Of a DNA stretch of 60,779 nt, positions 37,007 through 49,200 are shown piece after piece. The position numbers and the translations under genes are program-made. The notes beneath the pieces are model-generated. The model made no database searches. It had not been told where the DNA came from and was given only the letters and a program-made list of their open reading frames with translations. This DNA comes from a virus: positions 70,141 to 130,919 of the IMG/VR virus record IMGVR_UViG_3300002514_003933; one strand, given 5' to 3'. Every line of letters begins with the position of its first letter. Position 1 is the first letter of the stretch.

Positions 37007-37027
37007 GGTCAGATGTTTATTCTGACC
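37007..37027. terminator. Hairpin at convergent gene ends
   Basis: GGTCAGA/TCTGACC, 7 bp perfect, with a TGTTTAT loop holding the stop of the minus-strand gene. It lies 4 bases after the plus-strand stop. A bidirectional terminator is plausible. Confidence 0.45.
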
Positions 37028-39569
37028 ACTCTCCATGCGCGTCGATCTCCACCGTGTAGTGGACCCCACGGCCCGGACGAGCCGCAGCCGAGTTGATGCT
37101 GCTCCCTGCGTCCCACTCGATAGAGAGATGGTGGGGATGACCTTGCCCCTGTTCCGCGCCGTGGTCAGCCAGGATGGCTTTGATCTTGGGCTGGAGAGCC
37201 GTCAGGATGCGCTCGCCTTCCTTGGAATCGAAAAGGGCGTGAAGCAGCTTCCGTGACGAGTGCTTGGCGAGGTGCCGTTCCAGGGTCCGTTGCTGGACCC
37301 CGAGCACCTTTGCCAGAGGCTTCCCGTCCAACAGGAACTCGGCGGTGATCACCGTCGCGAAGTCAATGTCGGGGGAGGCGGGTTCCTGGCCAGGGGTGAT
37401 CTCCAACTCGGTCAACTGGAAGTCCCGAGCGGTCTTGTGGACCGACGCATACCGTTGCCGGTAGACAACGCGGCCCCGCACGGCAGGCCCATCGTAGAAG
37501 TATTCACCGGGGTTGGAGGCTTCATACACGTCTGCTGCCTTGACCATGGCTTTGAGGACGACTGCTTCGTCTTCCTCCACCGCAGCCACATGGTCAGCAT
37601 GGCCCTGCGCCCATTTCTTGGTGCGGGTCACATAGTCCATCGGCTCGATGGTGGTGACCCCAGCGGGAACGGCACGATAGATGGAAGCTACGGAGAGGGT
37701 GTACCCCGTCTCGGGCAGACTCTTTCCCTTGGTTCGTGCTCCTTCACGGGGGAGGGCAGCGTTCGATGTGCCGTAGTCGGGTTGGAGCATGAGCGGACTT
37801 CCGTCAGCCATCCGCGACTCGTAGTGTTTCCGATCCTCGATGATCTTGCGGTGCTTGCGCTTCGCCTCACCTTCGGTTTCAGCGAGGATGGCACTCCCGT
37901 CTGGGGCCACCCCCACAAAGAAGTACACGTCCCCCTTCCGGTCTTGCACAGAATCCAGTAGTTGCAGGGTCGGCCTGTTGTGGGGTCGTGCCTCACCGAA
38001 AAACACATCCACAGGGGTAAGCCCCTGCTTTTTGAGCATGGTGGCTGACCCCATCTGCATGGGAGGTGCCTTCCTCACGGCGAACCGGAGAGCCACCCGG
38101 ACGGAACTCGCCATCCGCGCTCCAGGCAGAGGTGCTTCCTTCCAGCCCGTGATCCGAGAGTCCAGGGTCCGAATGTCTTGCTCAAGGTCGGAGACAGCTT
38201 TGGTCCCCTGCTTGATAGATATGTCTTGATACCGGGAATACTCGGGGTCGCCGGGTTGGAGTGTCCTCTCCCAACGACGACCCTTATCCACTGTGATGGG
38301 GTCGGCCCCCCGCTTCACGCGGGCCAGTTCGTTCTCCACGCTGCCCTTGTAGGGGATCACAACTTGGTCCCGGTAGTCCTTGGTCCCGTCGGGGCTCAAC
38401 TCAAAAGCAACGTAGCCCGTGCCGAAACAGGGACCGGTGTGCCATGTGTTCCCGTAGGAACCCCATTGGCGTTGACCCTGTACCTGCCAGCCATGCCGCA
38501 TGATTCTCTCGCCCCGCCGCAGCTTCACATTATTGAAGCACGCGGGGCACGTCCCAGTGCCGTCGAGGGACCGGGCGCTGGCGGGTGCTGTGACCCGCGC
38601 CACTTCCTCGGCCCCGATGGTATCGAGGTATGCGGCTGCGTCGTCTTGGATGCCGTTCTTGTAGGCCCAGGTCCAGAACGTGGCCATCTTCCAGCGTAGG
38701 AGATCGACCTTGAACCGACCCCGGTAGTCAGGTTTGAGGGGCAAGAGGACCGAGGCTCCCGAGGGGTTCGTGACCTCATAGGCTTCCACCCCGAGCCACA
38801 GGCCCATAATGTCGAAGAAGTAGCCCGTCTTGAATCGGGAGCCGCCCGCTCTCTCCTCCACCGGGTAGAGAGCCTGGGTGTAGTAGAACTTCTTGAAGGT
38901 GGGGTGACGGGGAGGCTTCCCTTTCTGGGCTTCCCTCTGCCATTTCCGCAGCCCTGCTTCGGCCTCCTCCACGCTATCAAAGTCAACGCGCTTGGGCTCT
39001 TTGGTCCCACTGTACCCCCAGATGAAAGAGGGGTTCAGCATGGCTTCCAGTAGGGGCTTCACCGAGTCAGGATCAGCGATGCGGAGGGGTGCTGTGGTCT
39101 TGGTGATTGACCAGCCCAGAAGCGGGAGGGCTTCTTCCAACACATTGATGTTCAGAGCCCCCTTGCCCTTCCCCCGAAGTCGTTGGAGGAACTTCAATAC
39201 GGGTGCGGATGCGCTTGCCATTCGGGCTCCAGAAAACCATTCCTCGGCCACGCGCTCTGCGCTGGCCCTTTTTTTGATCTTGCCCTTCCAGTAGGACTTG
39301 GCATCGGAGCGAGCGTCAGGAGACTCTTTCTTGTTCTTCTGTCTCCATCCAGGCATCTGCCAGTCGGCCAGCCCACCACAGAAAGCACCCGCACCATCTC
39401 CGAAGGGCTTGGTCATCTTGTCGATGCAGTCCCAGACCTTGTGCTCCGGGGTGCCCCCCGTCAGCGTGTCCCAGAACTTCTCGACGGACTCCTCTGTCCA
39501 CCCCTTCGGGAGTTTCTTCCACTTCTTGGCTACCCGCGAGGGCGATGGTTGGCGACGTTTCCCAGACAC
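37017..39569 (-). CDS. Large RVA-motif protein, probable virion or delivered protein (850 aa)
   Basis: RVA-type motifs occur at the N-terminus (PSPSRVAKKWKK, residues 8-19), near 104-117 (ASAERVAEEWFSGARM) and near 490 (ASSVRVALRFAVRK). Between them are regions with a CPACFNNVKLRRGERIMRHG zinc-site-like segment near 350 and a C-terminal region beginning FGEARPHNRPTLQLLDSVQD. I recognise no enzyme family. The layout, motif then domain, matches the polyvalent protein at 14712-19271. It stands next to the tail genes on the same strand, which supports a virion location. Confidence 0.65.
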   Translation of the reverse strand: MSGKRRQPSPSRVAKKWKKLPKGWTEESVEKFWDTLTGGTPEHKVWDCIDKMTKPFGDGAGAFCGGLADWQMPGWRQKNKKESPDARSDAKSYWKGKIKKRASAERVAEEWFSGARMASASAPVLKFLQRLRGKGKGALNINVLEEALPLLGWSITKTTAPLRIADPDSVKPLLEAMLNPSFIWGYSGTKEPKRVDFDSVEEAEAGLRKWQREAQKGKPPRHPTFKKFYYTQALYPVEERAGGSRFKTGYFFDIMGLWLGVEAYEVTNPSGASVLLPLKPDYRGRFKVDLLRWKMATFWTWAYKNGIQDDAAAYLDTIGAEEVARVTAPASARSLDGTGTCPACFNNVKLRRGERIMRHGWQVQGQRQWGSYGNTWHTGPCFGTGYVAFELSPDGTKDYRDQVVIPYKGSVENELARVKRGADPITVDKGRRWERTLQPGDPEYSRYQDISIKQGTKAVSDLEQDIRTLDSRITGWKEAPLPGARMASSVRVALRFAVRKAPPMQMGSATMLKKQGLTPVDVFFGEARPHNRPTLQLLDSVQDRKGDVYFFVGVAPDGSAILAETEGEAKRKHRKIIEDRKHYESRMADGSPLMLQPDYGTSNAALPREGARTKGKSLPETGYTLSVASIYRAVPAGVTTIEPMDYVTRTKKWAQGHADHVAAVEEDEAVVLKAMVKAADVYEASNPGEYFYDGPAVRGRVVYRQRYASVHKTARDFQLTELEITPGQEPASPDIDFATVITAEFLLDGKPLAKVLGVQQRTLERHLAKHSSRKLLHALFDSKEGERILTALQPKIKAILADHGAEQGQGHPHHLSIEWDAGSSINSAAARPGRGVHYTVEIDAHGEWSE

Positions 39570-39632
39570 CGTGGCTTCCTCACAGGAGGTTTGTGTCCTT
39601 GGAGGGTTATCGACTACCTACCGTCAGGGGGG

Positions 39633-40430
39633 TCAGAGCGCATTGTTCGTGTCGCCATCCCCGTCGTCTATCAGGAAGGGGAATGATCCCAGAGCAGCCG
39701 TGTTCGGCTCCGCATCCTCGGGGACACGACCGTCTTCCTCGGCCACACGCCATGTCTTGTCAAAGAGGAAAACCAACGACGGGATACTGTGGCTCTCCTG
39801 ATACTCGTCAGTGGTGTAGGGCTCTTTCATCCCTTCCCCCCGGACGGCACGGGTGAGATCAATGAGTTCTTGCTGCAACTGCTCATAGAGGTCAGACAGT
39901 TTGATGATGCGTTCCTCGATGAGAATACGCTTGTAGTACATCTCCTTGGTGACCCAAGAGCGGATGAGTTGCATGTTCGTCGTCAGAAGTTCGGAGCCTG
40001 TTTCGATGGTCCCCCCCACCACGCTCGGCTTGTACTTGTCGATGTTGGAATCAGAGTCGGTTTCCGCACCCTGCATCGAGTAGGTGTACCCCGTTGGATA
40101 GGCAAAGCCCCCTCCAGGGCACTCGGCATCGTTGGAGTAGAGGAAAAGGCTAATGTCGAGGGGGTTGCCCCCAAACGACACATACGCCTGCATGAGTTTG
40201 ACCAGAGAAGCGTTGGGGTTTCCTTCAACTGCAATACCAAAACGGGTCTGGCTGACCACTCCTGTCTCCGAGTCCGTGGCGTAGAGGAGTCGAATCTTCC
40301 CGATGCGGTCCAACTCGGCAGCGATAGCGGCTTCGCGGCTCCCAGCGTCACGACGCTCATCCAGCACGAAACGCCGCAAGGCCCTCCATTGGCCTTCGCG
40401 GAAGGTGTCCATATAGGTGAAGGACGGCAT
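39633..40430 (-). CDS. Putative structural protein (265 aa)
   Basis: Begins MPSFTYMDTFREGQWRALRR; the middle has RFGIAVEGNPNASLVKLMQA and LFLYSNDAECPGGG; the C-terminal half is helical (MYYKRILIEERIIKLSDLYE). The stop of the large upstream gene (40430) meets its start, so the two are co-translated. Its place in the tail/baseplate block suggests a virion protein; no family recognised. Confidence 0.6.
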   Translation of the reverse strand: MPSFTYMDTFREGQWRALRRFVLDERRDAGSREAAIAAELDRIGKIRLLYATDSETGVVSQTRFGIAVEGNPNASLVKLMQAYVSFGGNPLDISLFLYSNDAECPGGGFAYPTGYTYSMQGAETDSDSNIDKYKPSVVGGTIETGSELLTTNMQLIRSWVTKEMYYKRILIEERIIKLSDLYEQLQQELIDLTRAVRGEGMKEPYTTDEYQESHSIPSLVFLFDKTWRVAEEDGRVPEDAEPNTAALGSFPFLIDDGDGDTNNAL

Positions 40431-43189
40431 TAGTCACCTCCGCTGGGGGGAAAGAGTAGAGCCAGGATCTCCAAGATGACGGTGGGCAACCCGCCTGCGA
40501 TGGCGACCACCCCGCCGCCGTATGCGGCGGCCCCGTCATCAGGCTTGTTCTCTGCTGTGATGAGCCCTGTGATGAGCCCGTCTGTCCCGTTCTCTACCAG
40601 CACCAGGGCGTTGAAGGAGGGCAGGTCAAACACTTTGAGGGAGTTGAGGATCGACCGGATCAACTCGATGAGGGCCTGGATCTGGTAGATGCGGGCCTGG
40701 ATAGCGTCAATGTAGGCAACGATCTTGTCGATCATCCCTTGGAGGCCGTCGAGAATCCCCAAGAGGAACTTCTCAATGTCTGTCAGTATGCCGTCCAGAG
40801 GTTCAAGGGCTGCGTCAAAGAAGCGCACGGTAATCCACTCCCCCTCGGAGGGAGAGCGGGATCCGGTGGCTCCTGCCACCTGCAAGACTGCCTGGGCTTG
40901 CTGGAGGATTTTCCCATCCTCGTAGTCGAGCAGCAGCTTGCGGATGTACGCGATGTTGAGGGGACTATCAACCACCCCCCAACTGTCGAAGGGCTCCGTC
41001 CATTCGTAGAGGACCGGAGCCCAATCGGAATACCCCATGTCGTTGAAGAACCCGCCGGACTTTGCTGCCAGGGATTCTCCCCGTGGGGTCAGTGGGAATA
41101 CATTTGTGCGGCTAATCCACAGGGCTTCCGAAGTGGTGAGCCGACCCTGACGCAACCGGGCGGGGGAGCGCCCCCCGATCCCAAGAGGGTTTGCTGCGAT
41201 CCCGAACATCGTTTGGTTGGAGCGCATCGTCTCCATGATGGTCATGTCAGGCCACCCGCTGTTTATGTCCGACCACTTGAAGGTGAGGAGGTCGGCTCCA
41301 ACCTCTGCAACATGGGCGCAGACTGATTCGGGGGGAGGCTGGGAAAGGAAGCGCATCGTGTGTCCCGCGATGCGCTTGCGGATCTTCCGTCGGAAGGAAG
41401 GAGCATCCCTGTTCTTGTACAGGGTGCTCATGGGGTCACCGTACTTGGCGAGCATGTCGGTGAACCCTTCCAGACCTGTCTCGGCTCCCGCTACATAGGT
41501 GTTCACGGCTGCTTTCTGGTCCCCTTCTTCCTCGATGACCTCTGTGAAGTCGGATCGGGTGAGGTAGAGGAGAGCCAGAGCCGCCTTGGTCGCCTCTATG
41601 AAGTCGAGCATCGAGTCGGTGGGGAAAGAGGCTATTCCCGCTTCGGACGCTTCCCCGAAGTTGCTGGCTGACACAGCAGTCTTTGGGTTGATGGGTTTGA
41701 GGATCATCCCCGTGGTTTCTGTGAGGGTGCTGCCCAGGATGCGGTAGGGCTTGATCTCACTGCTCCCGATAATGGAAGGGGCGAAAGGACCGCCCGTCAG
41801 GGATGACCCCCCGTCTACATAGGTCTTGGTCAAGGCGCGGACCCGGACGTAGAAAGTGTAGGCATCCTCCTCTTCAATGTCGGGCTTGGCCCCACCGTTG
41901 TTGGTCACGGTGATCTTCTTGGGGAGTTGATCCCACTGGAGAGTGGTTGAGAGGGTCTGGCCAGGGCCAAGTTTCGCCAGACCCCCCGGAGGCTTCATAA
42001 AGTAGGTCGCTGCCCCAAGGGGAATGTCCCCTTCCAGTTGGGAGGGCCAGATGAGCGGAGAGTTGGACCCCAACGTGAGGTAGAGTTTGTTCCCTTGTTC
42101 GGCCTCGTAGACCGAATCTGGGATGTCACACTCCAAATCACACACCCCACCGTACAGGCGTAGGGGGGTGCCGGTGTTTGGGTTGATCCCCACGGGGAAC
42201 AGTGCCGGTAGATTCTCGATCTTGTCCGTCGTGTCGGCTTTGACTTTGAGTCCCTGCACGCCGAATCCATCTGGTTCCGTGGAGACATGGATAAGGAAAC
42301 CGGTGGGGCCTGGGGAAAAGAGGGCTCCCGTGCTCGGCATCGTCCATTCTATTGTCATCGAGTCAGGAGCGTTTCCGAACGATGCTCCCAGGTTCTTGAA
42401 GGACGCGAGCCCAGCCGAATAGGAGCCAAACTTGATCTCCGGGGTTGTGGGTGCTGGGAAGAGTTGGCCACTCGTCGGGGCCTTGGCTCCGAAAAACGCC
42501 TTCAGCCGCATGATGAACTCGACCATCAGGGTCACATCTTCCAGCGAGAGGTACGCGAAGATGGCCAAGGCTGCCGAGGAACTGGAGAAGTCCGGGCGGT
42601 TGGGGTCACGTCGGTCCAGCAAGCGTTTGAGCATCCGCCGCTCGTATGCCTGGAACCCTCCGCGCAACTCATCAAAGGGCTTCTTTGTCAGATCCCAATC
42701 CCCGTGGAGGTAGAACCCCATCTGCCGGAGGTCATGGATGATGTTCCTGATCTCCTCGATGATGGCTTCTACGATGGCGCGGATGGGGTCAAGCAACCCA
42801 ACGAGGAACACCTTGACGATGTTCAGGATGGTCTGGACGATGTTCAGGATGACAATGAGGGCCGAGAGCACCGAGTCAATCGTTTCGATGACTGCGATGA
42901 CTGGCCCCATGATGGGCTCCAGGCTGGGCTGGATAGTGATCCATTCCTTTTCAGCCATAAATCCCCCTCCCCCGCCGTGCTTCAATCGCTGGAGGGCCGC
43001 ATGGGCGGTCGCCATCTTCTCTTGCTCTTGCCTCAACTCGGCATCAAGGAGCACTTCGATTTTGGAGAGGGCTTCCTTTTGACGCTTCAAGACGGGAGAT
43101 TCCAGATTGTCCCTCGCGGTCGTTTGACCGAACTCACCCACAGGGATGCCCATGTCCTTCAACCTCTTCTTGATTTCGTCTGCGTTCAT
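40430..43189 (-). CDS. Large structural protein with hydrophobic helices (919 aa)
   Basis: Start MNADEIKKRLKD at 43189 after AGGGAGAGAGCACC; an in-frame start at 43222 is less likely. Long apolar/amphipathic helices lie at both ends: near 85-150 (SALIVILNIVQTILNIVKVF and neighbours) and near 790-860 (LDGLQGMIDKIVAYIDAIQA; LIELIRSILNSLKVF). The middle is beta-rich with fibronectin-like segments (ADTTDKIENLP; YTFYVRVRALTKTYVDGG). It could be a tail or baseplate protein that touches the membrane; this is inference. Confidence 0.65.
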   Translation of the reverse strand: MNADEIKKRLKDMGIPVGEFGQTTARDNLESPVLKRQKEALSKIEVLLDAELRQEQEKMATAHAALQRLKHGGGGGFMAEKEWITIQPSLEPIMGPVIAVIETIDSVLSALIVILNIVQTILNIVKVFLVGLLDPIRAIVEAIIEEIRNIIHDLRQMGFYLHGDWDLTKKPFDELRGGFQAYERRMLKRLLDRRDPNRPDFSSSSAALAIFAYLSLEDVTLMVEFIMRLKAFFGAKAPTSGQLFPAPTTPEIKFGSYSAGLASFKNLGASFGNAPDSMTIEWTMPSTGALFSPGPTGFLIHVSTEPDGFGVQGLKVKADTTDKIENLPALFPVGINPNTGTPLRLYGGVCDLECDIPDSVYEAEQGNKLYLTLGSNSPLIWPSQLEGDIPLGAATYFMKPPGGLAKLGPGQTLSTTLQWDQLPKKITVTNNGGAKPDIEEEDAYTFYVRVRALTKTYVDGGSSLTGGPFAPSIIGSSEIKPYRILGSTLTETTGMILKPINPKTAVSASNFGEASEAGIASFPTDSMLDFIEATKAALALLYLTRSDFTEVIEEEGDQKAAVNTYVAGAETGLEGFTDMLAKYGDPMSTLYKNRDAPSFRRKIRKRIAGHTMRFLSQPPPESVCAHVAEVGADLLTFKWSDINSGWPDMTIMETMRSNQTMFGIAANPLGIGGRSPARLRQGRLTTSEALWISRTNVFPLTPRGESLAAKSGGFFNDMGYSDWAPVLYEWTEPFDSWGVVDSPLNIAYIRKLLLDYEDGKILQQAQAVLQVAGATGSRSPSEGEWITVRFFDAALEPLDGILTDIEKFLLGILDGLQGMIDKIVAYIDAIQARIYQIQALIELIRSILNSLKVFDLPSFNALVLVENGTDGLITGLITAENKPDDGAAAYGGGVVAIAGGLPTVILEILALLFPPSGGD

Positions 43190-43230
43190 GGTGCTCTCTC
43201 CCTGTTGCTCCGATACAGCCACATTACCGG

Positions 43231-46200
43231 CTACGACTCATCCAAGGCTTTCTTCCGAAGCAACGCTTCTCGCTGCTTCTGGAGGCGGCCAGGAAGGCGG
43301 TTCTCGGCTCGGCGGGCGGTTTGAATGGAGCCATCCTCTCGGTTGGCACGGAAGGACACCCACGAGTACCGCTGGTCGCGGAAGCGGTCGTCAAGGTTCA
43401 ACACCCCGTCGATGAGGTCGGGGAGGACAGGACGTTGCCCCCACGTATCATCTACGAACTGGGTGTAGCCCAGGGCATCCAAACGGAAGTCGAGGATCCA
43501 GAAGCGTCGGTCAAGCACACTCAAACAGTCGGATACGTTGGCGAACGGGGTCGTCGCGGTGAGCCCCGCAAGGCTCTCTGCCACGATGTTGGAGATCAAC
43601 CCGAGTCCCGCAAGGGGGTCCGTCGCGGAGCCCACGTCGATGATGTGGTCGTCCCGCTGGAAGACGAAGTAGTCGCCGCTCTGGGAGCGGGAAATCACGA
43701 TCTCCTCCATCCATGAGAACATCCTCTCCCGCATGAACAACACCAGTTCCAGTGCGTCCTCGGAGAAAATGTTGTTGGGCCGGATGATCTCGTACCCGAA
43801 AGGCTCGATGCTCTTGAAGTCATCGGGGGTAACCCGGTCCAAGTAAGAGCCGCCTACAGGGACGGGCTCTGCGGTGGGTCGGAGGTCTTGCTGGCCCTCG
43901 GCCCCGCCTGTTAGGTCAGATTGCGTGATGAGGGGCAGCACGACGTACCCTTCCGTAGTGGGGTCTTCCCCGAAAATGCTCCCGTCCGAGAAGCGAGACT
44001 CGCCGTCCACGGCAAGAGTTCCCGGTAAGCTGGCCCCTGACGAGTCTTTATCGACTGCCGTGACCTTGTAGAAGCCTCGGTTATCATCCAGCTTGGTGGG
44101 GCCACCTGCGATGTGGATTGCGCGTCCGGTGACGCTCTGATCGCCAAGAGGTCTGCCTCCCCTCTCGGTGTCTTCGTAGAGGACACCGGCTGGGTCGATG
44201 ATCACATAGTCACCTTCCTCGACCCCCTCCTCTGCCCAGGTGGTAATCGCACCCGGTCCCGTCGTGGTGTCGGACAGTTCACCCGTGGCGACGACCTTGC
44301 CGCCCTCTGTCTCCGCTGCGGCGTAGTCCACGGTGCGGCGGAACACAACAGAGTCCGTCACGAGGTCCATCAACTGCTCATTGGATTGCTCATGGGGGAT
44401 GATGGGCTGGTTCAGGTAAATCTCAAAGGGCTCACCGCCCACGATGGTTTCGGTCAGGCCAGGACGCTTCAACCGTAGAGTGGCGGTGCCCTCAACGGAC
44501 TCGATTTCAGCCGTGTCGAGAAGAAGCCCCGTGGTGGAGTCAAAGACCCGAAGCATGTCCCCGGCGTGGATGTTCACGTCCTCGTTGGTGAAGGCTCCCA
44601 GGTTGGTGGCGGCTCCATACGTCGCCAGATCGGCCACGAAGGTCCGTGAGGTTGATGCTGTCGAGTAGGAAGCGGTGACCCCACGGCGGATCTCATAGGC
44701 GAACCGCAAAGGATCCAACCCCGAGATGATCTCATTCTGGGCATCGTGCCATCGTCGGACACGCCGCACGAAGTAGTGGACCCCCTCATTGTCCAAGTTG
44801 GGGGAGCCAGTGGGGGTGTAGTCGTGGACGTTTCGTGTTCCAACGTCGGCTGTGGTGAGTGCCCCGTAAGAAGCCGCCACCACCCGAGGGGCCGTCAAAT
44901 GAAGGTTCGCGGTGGGAAGGGGGAAGGATGGCTCCAAGAAGATCCCTGCCAGGGCAAAGAAGCCAGGAGCCGCTGTTGCCGGGTCTATGTCGTCCCCGAA
45001 CACGATCCGGTCCCCCGGCAACAGGCACGGAACGATGGGAGGCTGGGGGAGGGGGATCGTACCCATGAGGGTGTTTGTGGAGTCGTAGAATACGATGCCG
45101 TGAGTGTCTGTGTCGCCAAAGTGAATGAGGCTCCAGGCATCGTCCACGAGCAGCGAGGCCCATTGGGACAGGTCCAAGTAGGTCGCTACCCCGGACATTT
45201 CAGTCTGTTGAGTCCCCGCCCCCGTGTTGTCGTAGATCCTGCCGTACACCGCCTCCCCGCGTACTGGGTAGAAGTCGGTATTGTCTTTGGGAAGTGGGAT
45301 CCCCACCCCAAGACTGTTGGGGTCAACAGCCCCCAATACGGTGTTCTGAAGATTGCCTGTGATGGGGGTGTTGAAGTCCTTGAACACATCATCGCCTACA
45401 TCACTGATGTATGCGTCGATAATGTCGGGGTTCCGGTTCCCCACAAGCACGTTTCGGAAACCTGCGATGAGGCTTATTCCGAGCCCGAATCCATCATCGA
45501 CCTCATTGGGTCCAACCACATTATTGGCTGGGAGATGCGTCCCCATCTGTTGCATGGGAAGGTAGTTGATCCCGCTGACACGAGTGCCACTAACCGCCAA
45601 GGTGTACCAGTCAACATCGGTGGTGGGCTGCCCTTCCTTGGTGTTGAGGTTGTCTGTCCAGTATGGGGTGGCTCCCGGTGACATGTTGAGGACCAACGTC
45701 CCAGCATCCGGGTCGTAGGCCCCCAGACTGTCGTACTCCAAACGGACAGTGACTTGCTTGATGTGCCATGCGGAGGTTGCACTGTCGTATTCCGCGTATT
45801 TATCCCCCAAAATCAAGTGAACATGGCGGTTGTTGGGCACCGTTGCCGGATCTGCCCATCCGTGGCCGTTCGGGGTTCCAGGCACGGGGACTACGCCCTG
45901 TAGGGTCACCTCATTGGTTACGGAGTCCACTTCCAAGATGGTGGGGAAGTCCACGTTCACACAGTCAAAGCCCCCGGACCCGGAAGGGGTGCCCGCCAAC
46001 TTTGCTTCAGCCTTGGGGACCGGAGCGGTCGCATCGTCCCATTGACGAGCGGGACGGAGCGGGGCCTGAACGAAGGGGATGCTCGCAGCAGGGGTCGCGT
46101 ATGCGTCCCCTGCATCATAGGACACGGCATGACGAACAAGGTACGTCCCAGCTTTGACGGCTTCGGATGATGTGGTTCCGGCATCCACCACCACAATGTC

Positions 46201-49200
46201 TCCCGCCTCCACGTCCGGTACGAGGGGGAAGAACAAAGCCGCCCCGTAGATGTAGTCGCGGTTGCCATCGAGGTCCAGCCCCATGGTGGTGTCGATGAAG
46301 CCCTTGTCTGCCATGACTCCAAACCCAGCCGCAATCTCGGCGGTTTCATTGGCGTTGGATGAAGGGACTCCGGCGAACTTGATGGTGGACACGTCGGCGG
46401 CGAGGGGGGTGTTCTCGTACCCTTCCCATGCCATGAGTCGGAGGGAGCCGTCAGAGCCGTCCCAGGTGCCCGTGTACTCCACCAAGGCGCTGACACTTGC
46501 ATCGGGACTCGGACCCATGCGCTCCAACAAGGTGAGGTAGTGGGTTCCGAACCCAGCCGCCCCCGGAGCCGGGGCTCCGTTGATCGCAGCGGGGGAGTTC
46601 ACCGTGAAGCCCTGGACACCCTGGCAGGTGACCTCATGCACGGCAATCTGGACACCGAGTTCGTGTCCGTGGTTGGTATTCCCTGGGTCGTTGGCGGGGC
46701 TGTATCCCCGAGGCTTGGCGAGGTTGAAGGCCAGCGCCTCTTTGAAGGTCAGACGATCTCGCCCGACCTCACAGGTCAAGGAGCCCAGACCAGCACCTCC
46801 GACAAGTACCCCGGACGTGAAGGCCACTGTATCAGGGTCGAAGTAGGTGTCGAAGTCCAACGTGAAGTCGTAGTGGGTGGAAACCACGAGCCCCAAGGCA
46901 ACCATGATTGACGGCTGTGCCACTACACACTGGATAGAAACAGTGTCGGCGGTGAATACAACCCCGACCCCGGCAGGGTCCGTGGTGATGGCTGTTGTCG
47001 CTGCTGCGGCCTCATTCCAGGCGTACATGACCTCGCCCGGATCGTCCCAGGGGATGACAAGGGCTCCGATGAAGGGGTCCGTCGCAGGAGCCAGTGAGGG
47101 GTCCGCGTCATAGATGCGGATCACCAGGGCGTTTCCCACACCTGCGGCGGGAGGCGTGCCGGGGATGAGGGCTGCGAGTTCTGTGAGTCGGATGAGGGGA
47201 ACCGTCCCGAAGTGGAAAACGGTATCCCGCTGTCCACCGCCCGAGACTTCGGTGATGTGGAACCCGTTGTCCCCTGTGTCGTCAGCCACATTCGCTGCGA
47301 ACCCACGGATGGTGTACTTATGTTCCATCCCTGTGGCAGTTGGGGTCACGAACCGTGGGGTTTCCAGCGTCGAAGGACGGTTGGGGTCAGTTGAAGGAGC
47401 GGTTTGCTCCACGTCGCCCACGGTCAAGATGCCGGTCATTCCAGCCGGGATGCTTCCTGCCCCTACGAGGGCTTGGTCAGCTTGCGACAAGATGAGGTCG
47501 AAACGCCGCACGTCTCCGATGCCCGAGTTCGCGGTGTAGGCCCCCGCTGTCTCCACAGGGCGAAGGTCACCGTCAGCGGCGGCAGCCCCCACATAGAGAG
47601 TGGCAGGGTTGAGGGCATAGCCAGGATAGTCGGTGGCCTGGACGATGGTGCCGTTGTTGACGACGATCTCGTTGGGGTAGACCGCCAGTGAAAGGTCTTG
47701 CTGCTCGATGGCAGGAACACCTGCCGGGAGGGGCAGGGCTGCTGACGTGTCGATGAACAACAGGACCAGTGAGGCAGCTACTTCCCCGAGCACCACGAGT
47801 TCGGTGTTCGTGGTCCGCATGTAGGGGATCTGGTAGTCACCGCTGTCGTCCTTGTCCTCGCCCAACAGGCACGGGAGTTGGAGCGGCTGCGTTGACGTGT
47901 TGACGAACTCGACCACTCCCTCGACGCAGGACAGCGGAGAGGGAGGGTTCTGGCCGAACCACTTTTGCAGAGGGAACGGGAACGCATCGTCAGCGGTGGG
48001 AAGCGATGCGTCGATGAAGGTGCCTGACCGACGGCCCACTTTGAGGTCGAACTGGATGCGGTAGTCGGGAAGCCCCTGGGTAGCTTCAGCAGTTTCATCC
48101 AGGGTGGGCTGTGTCGGGACGGAAGTGGGGTCCAGGGTTCCGCTGGTAGGACCACAGAACACCGTGTCTCCGTACCCACCATCGGCGGAAATCACGTCTT
48201 CCAGGGGGATAGTTTCATTGACGAAGACGCTGGACCCAGCCAACGGTGCCCCCGTCACATCAACGAGCACCAAAACACAACCGGCCTGGACCTCTCCGAT
48301 ATAGACCCCGTTGAGGTCCGAGTCCGCTGTCAGGGAATAGATGGTGCCGTCCGGCTTTCCGAAGTTGATTCGGGGTGCCTCCCCAGCGGTGGTTGACCCC
48401 ACAAAGGCTGGCGTGGACAGGGCTGCATCTCCTGACTCCAAGTCAGAAATGCCCCCACCTTGCGAAAGCAACTGCGTAATGTCAGGGAACCCCGTGTCCG
48501 GGTTGATCGGGAACTCGCTCAACGGAACCGGCGTGGCTACGAATGTCGCAGATGGAGGGCTTGCAGTGGTGGTTCCCAAAGCCGCGTCCAACTCCGCACT
48601 ACCCAACGGATAGTAAGCCCACACGCGAGCGCGGGGATGCCGGTCCTCGGCAGTCACATCCGAGATGTTCTGAATGTCGCCCAGGGCTGGGTTGCAGATG
48701 ACCCCATTGACGGTCTTGCGTGTCTTGACCTTTTGCTCGGTGGTTTCTCCGGGCTCCGGTCCAGGCACCTCGATCTTACGACCAGAGGAGTAGTAGCCCG
48801 GATCTGTGAAGCCCGTTGCCCCCATGACCGCTTCCAGGCCGGGGAACAACCGCGTGAAGTGGGTGGTCTTCTCTGGGAACAGGCGGCTGTACTCGTGGTC
48901 CTGCCACATGTCCTTGAACTTCCCAGGCACGTCGAACTTTGGGAACAGGAAAGCGAGCCCACGAGGCCGACCGAACCCGATCAACAGGCGGTCGTCCATG
49001 TCGTTCTTCACCCGATGGCGCTGCCGACCCGTGTAGAAAGAGAGGGAGTGGGGGTCCGGGGTTATTCCATCGGGAGCGCCAGGGCGTTCCCCCGTGTCGG
49101 GGATCTCCGCTGTCGTGGGGTCAAATACCGGATCCGCCTCCATGTACCACCCATCGTTGTCGGTGTAGTCGGAGGGGGACCAGTTCTCGATGACCTCGCG

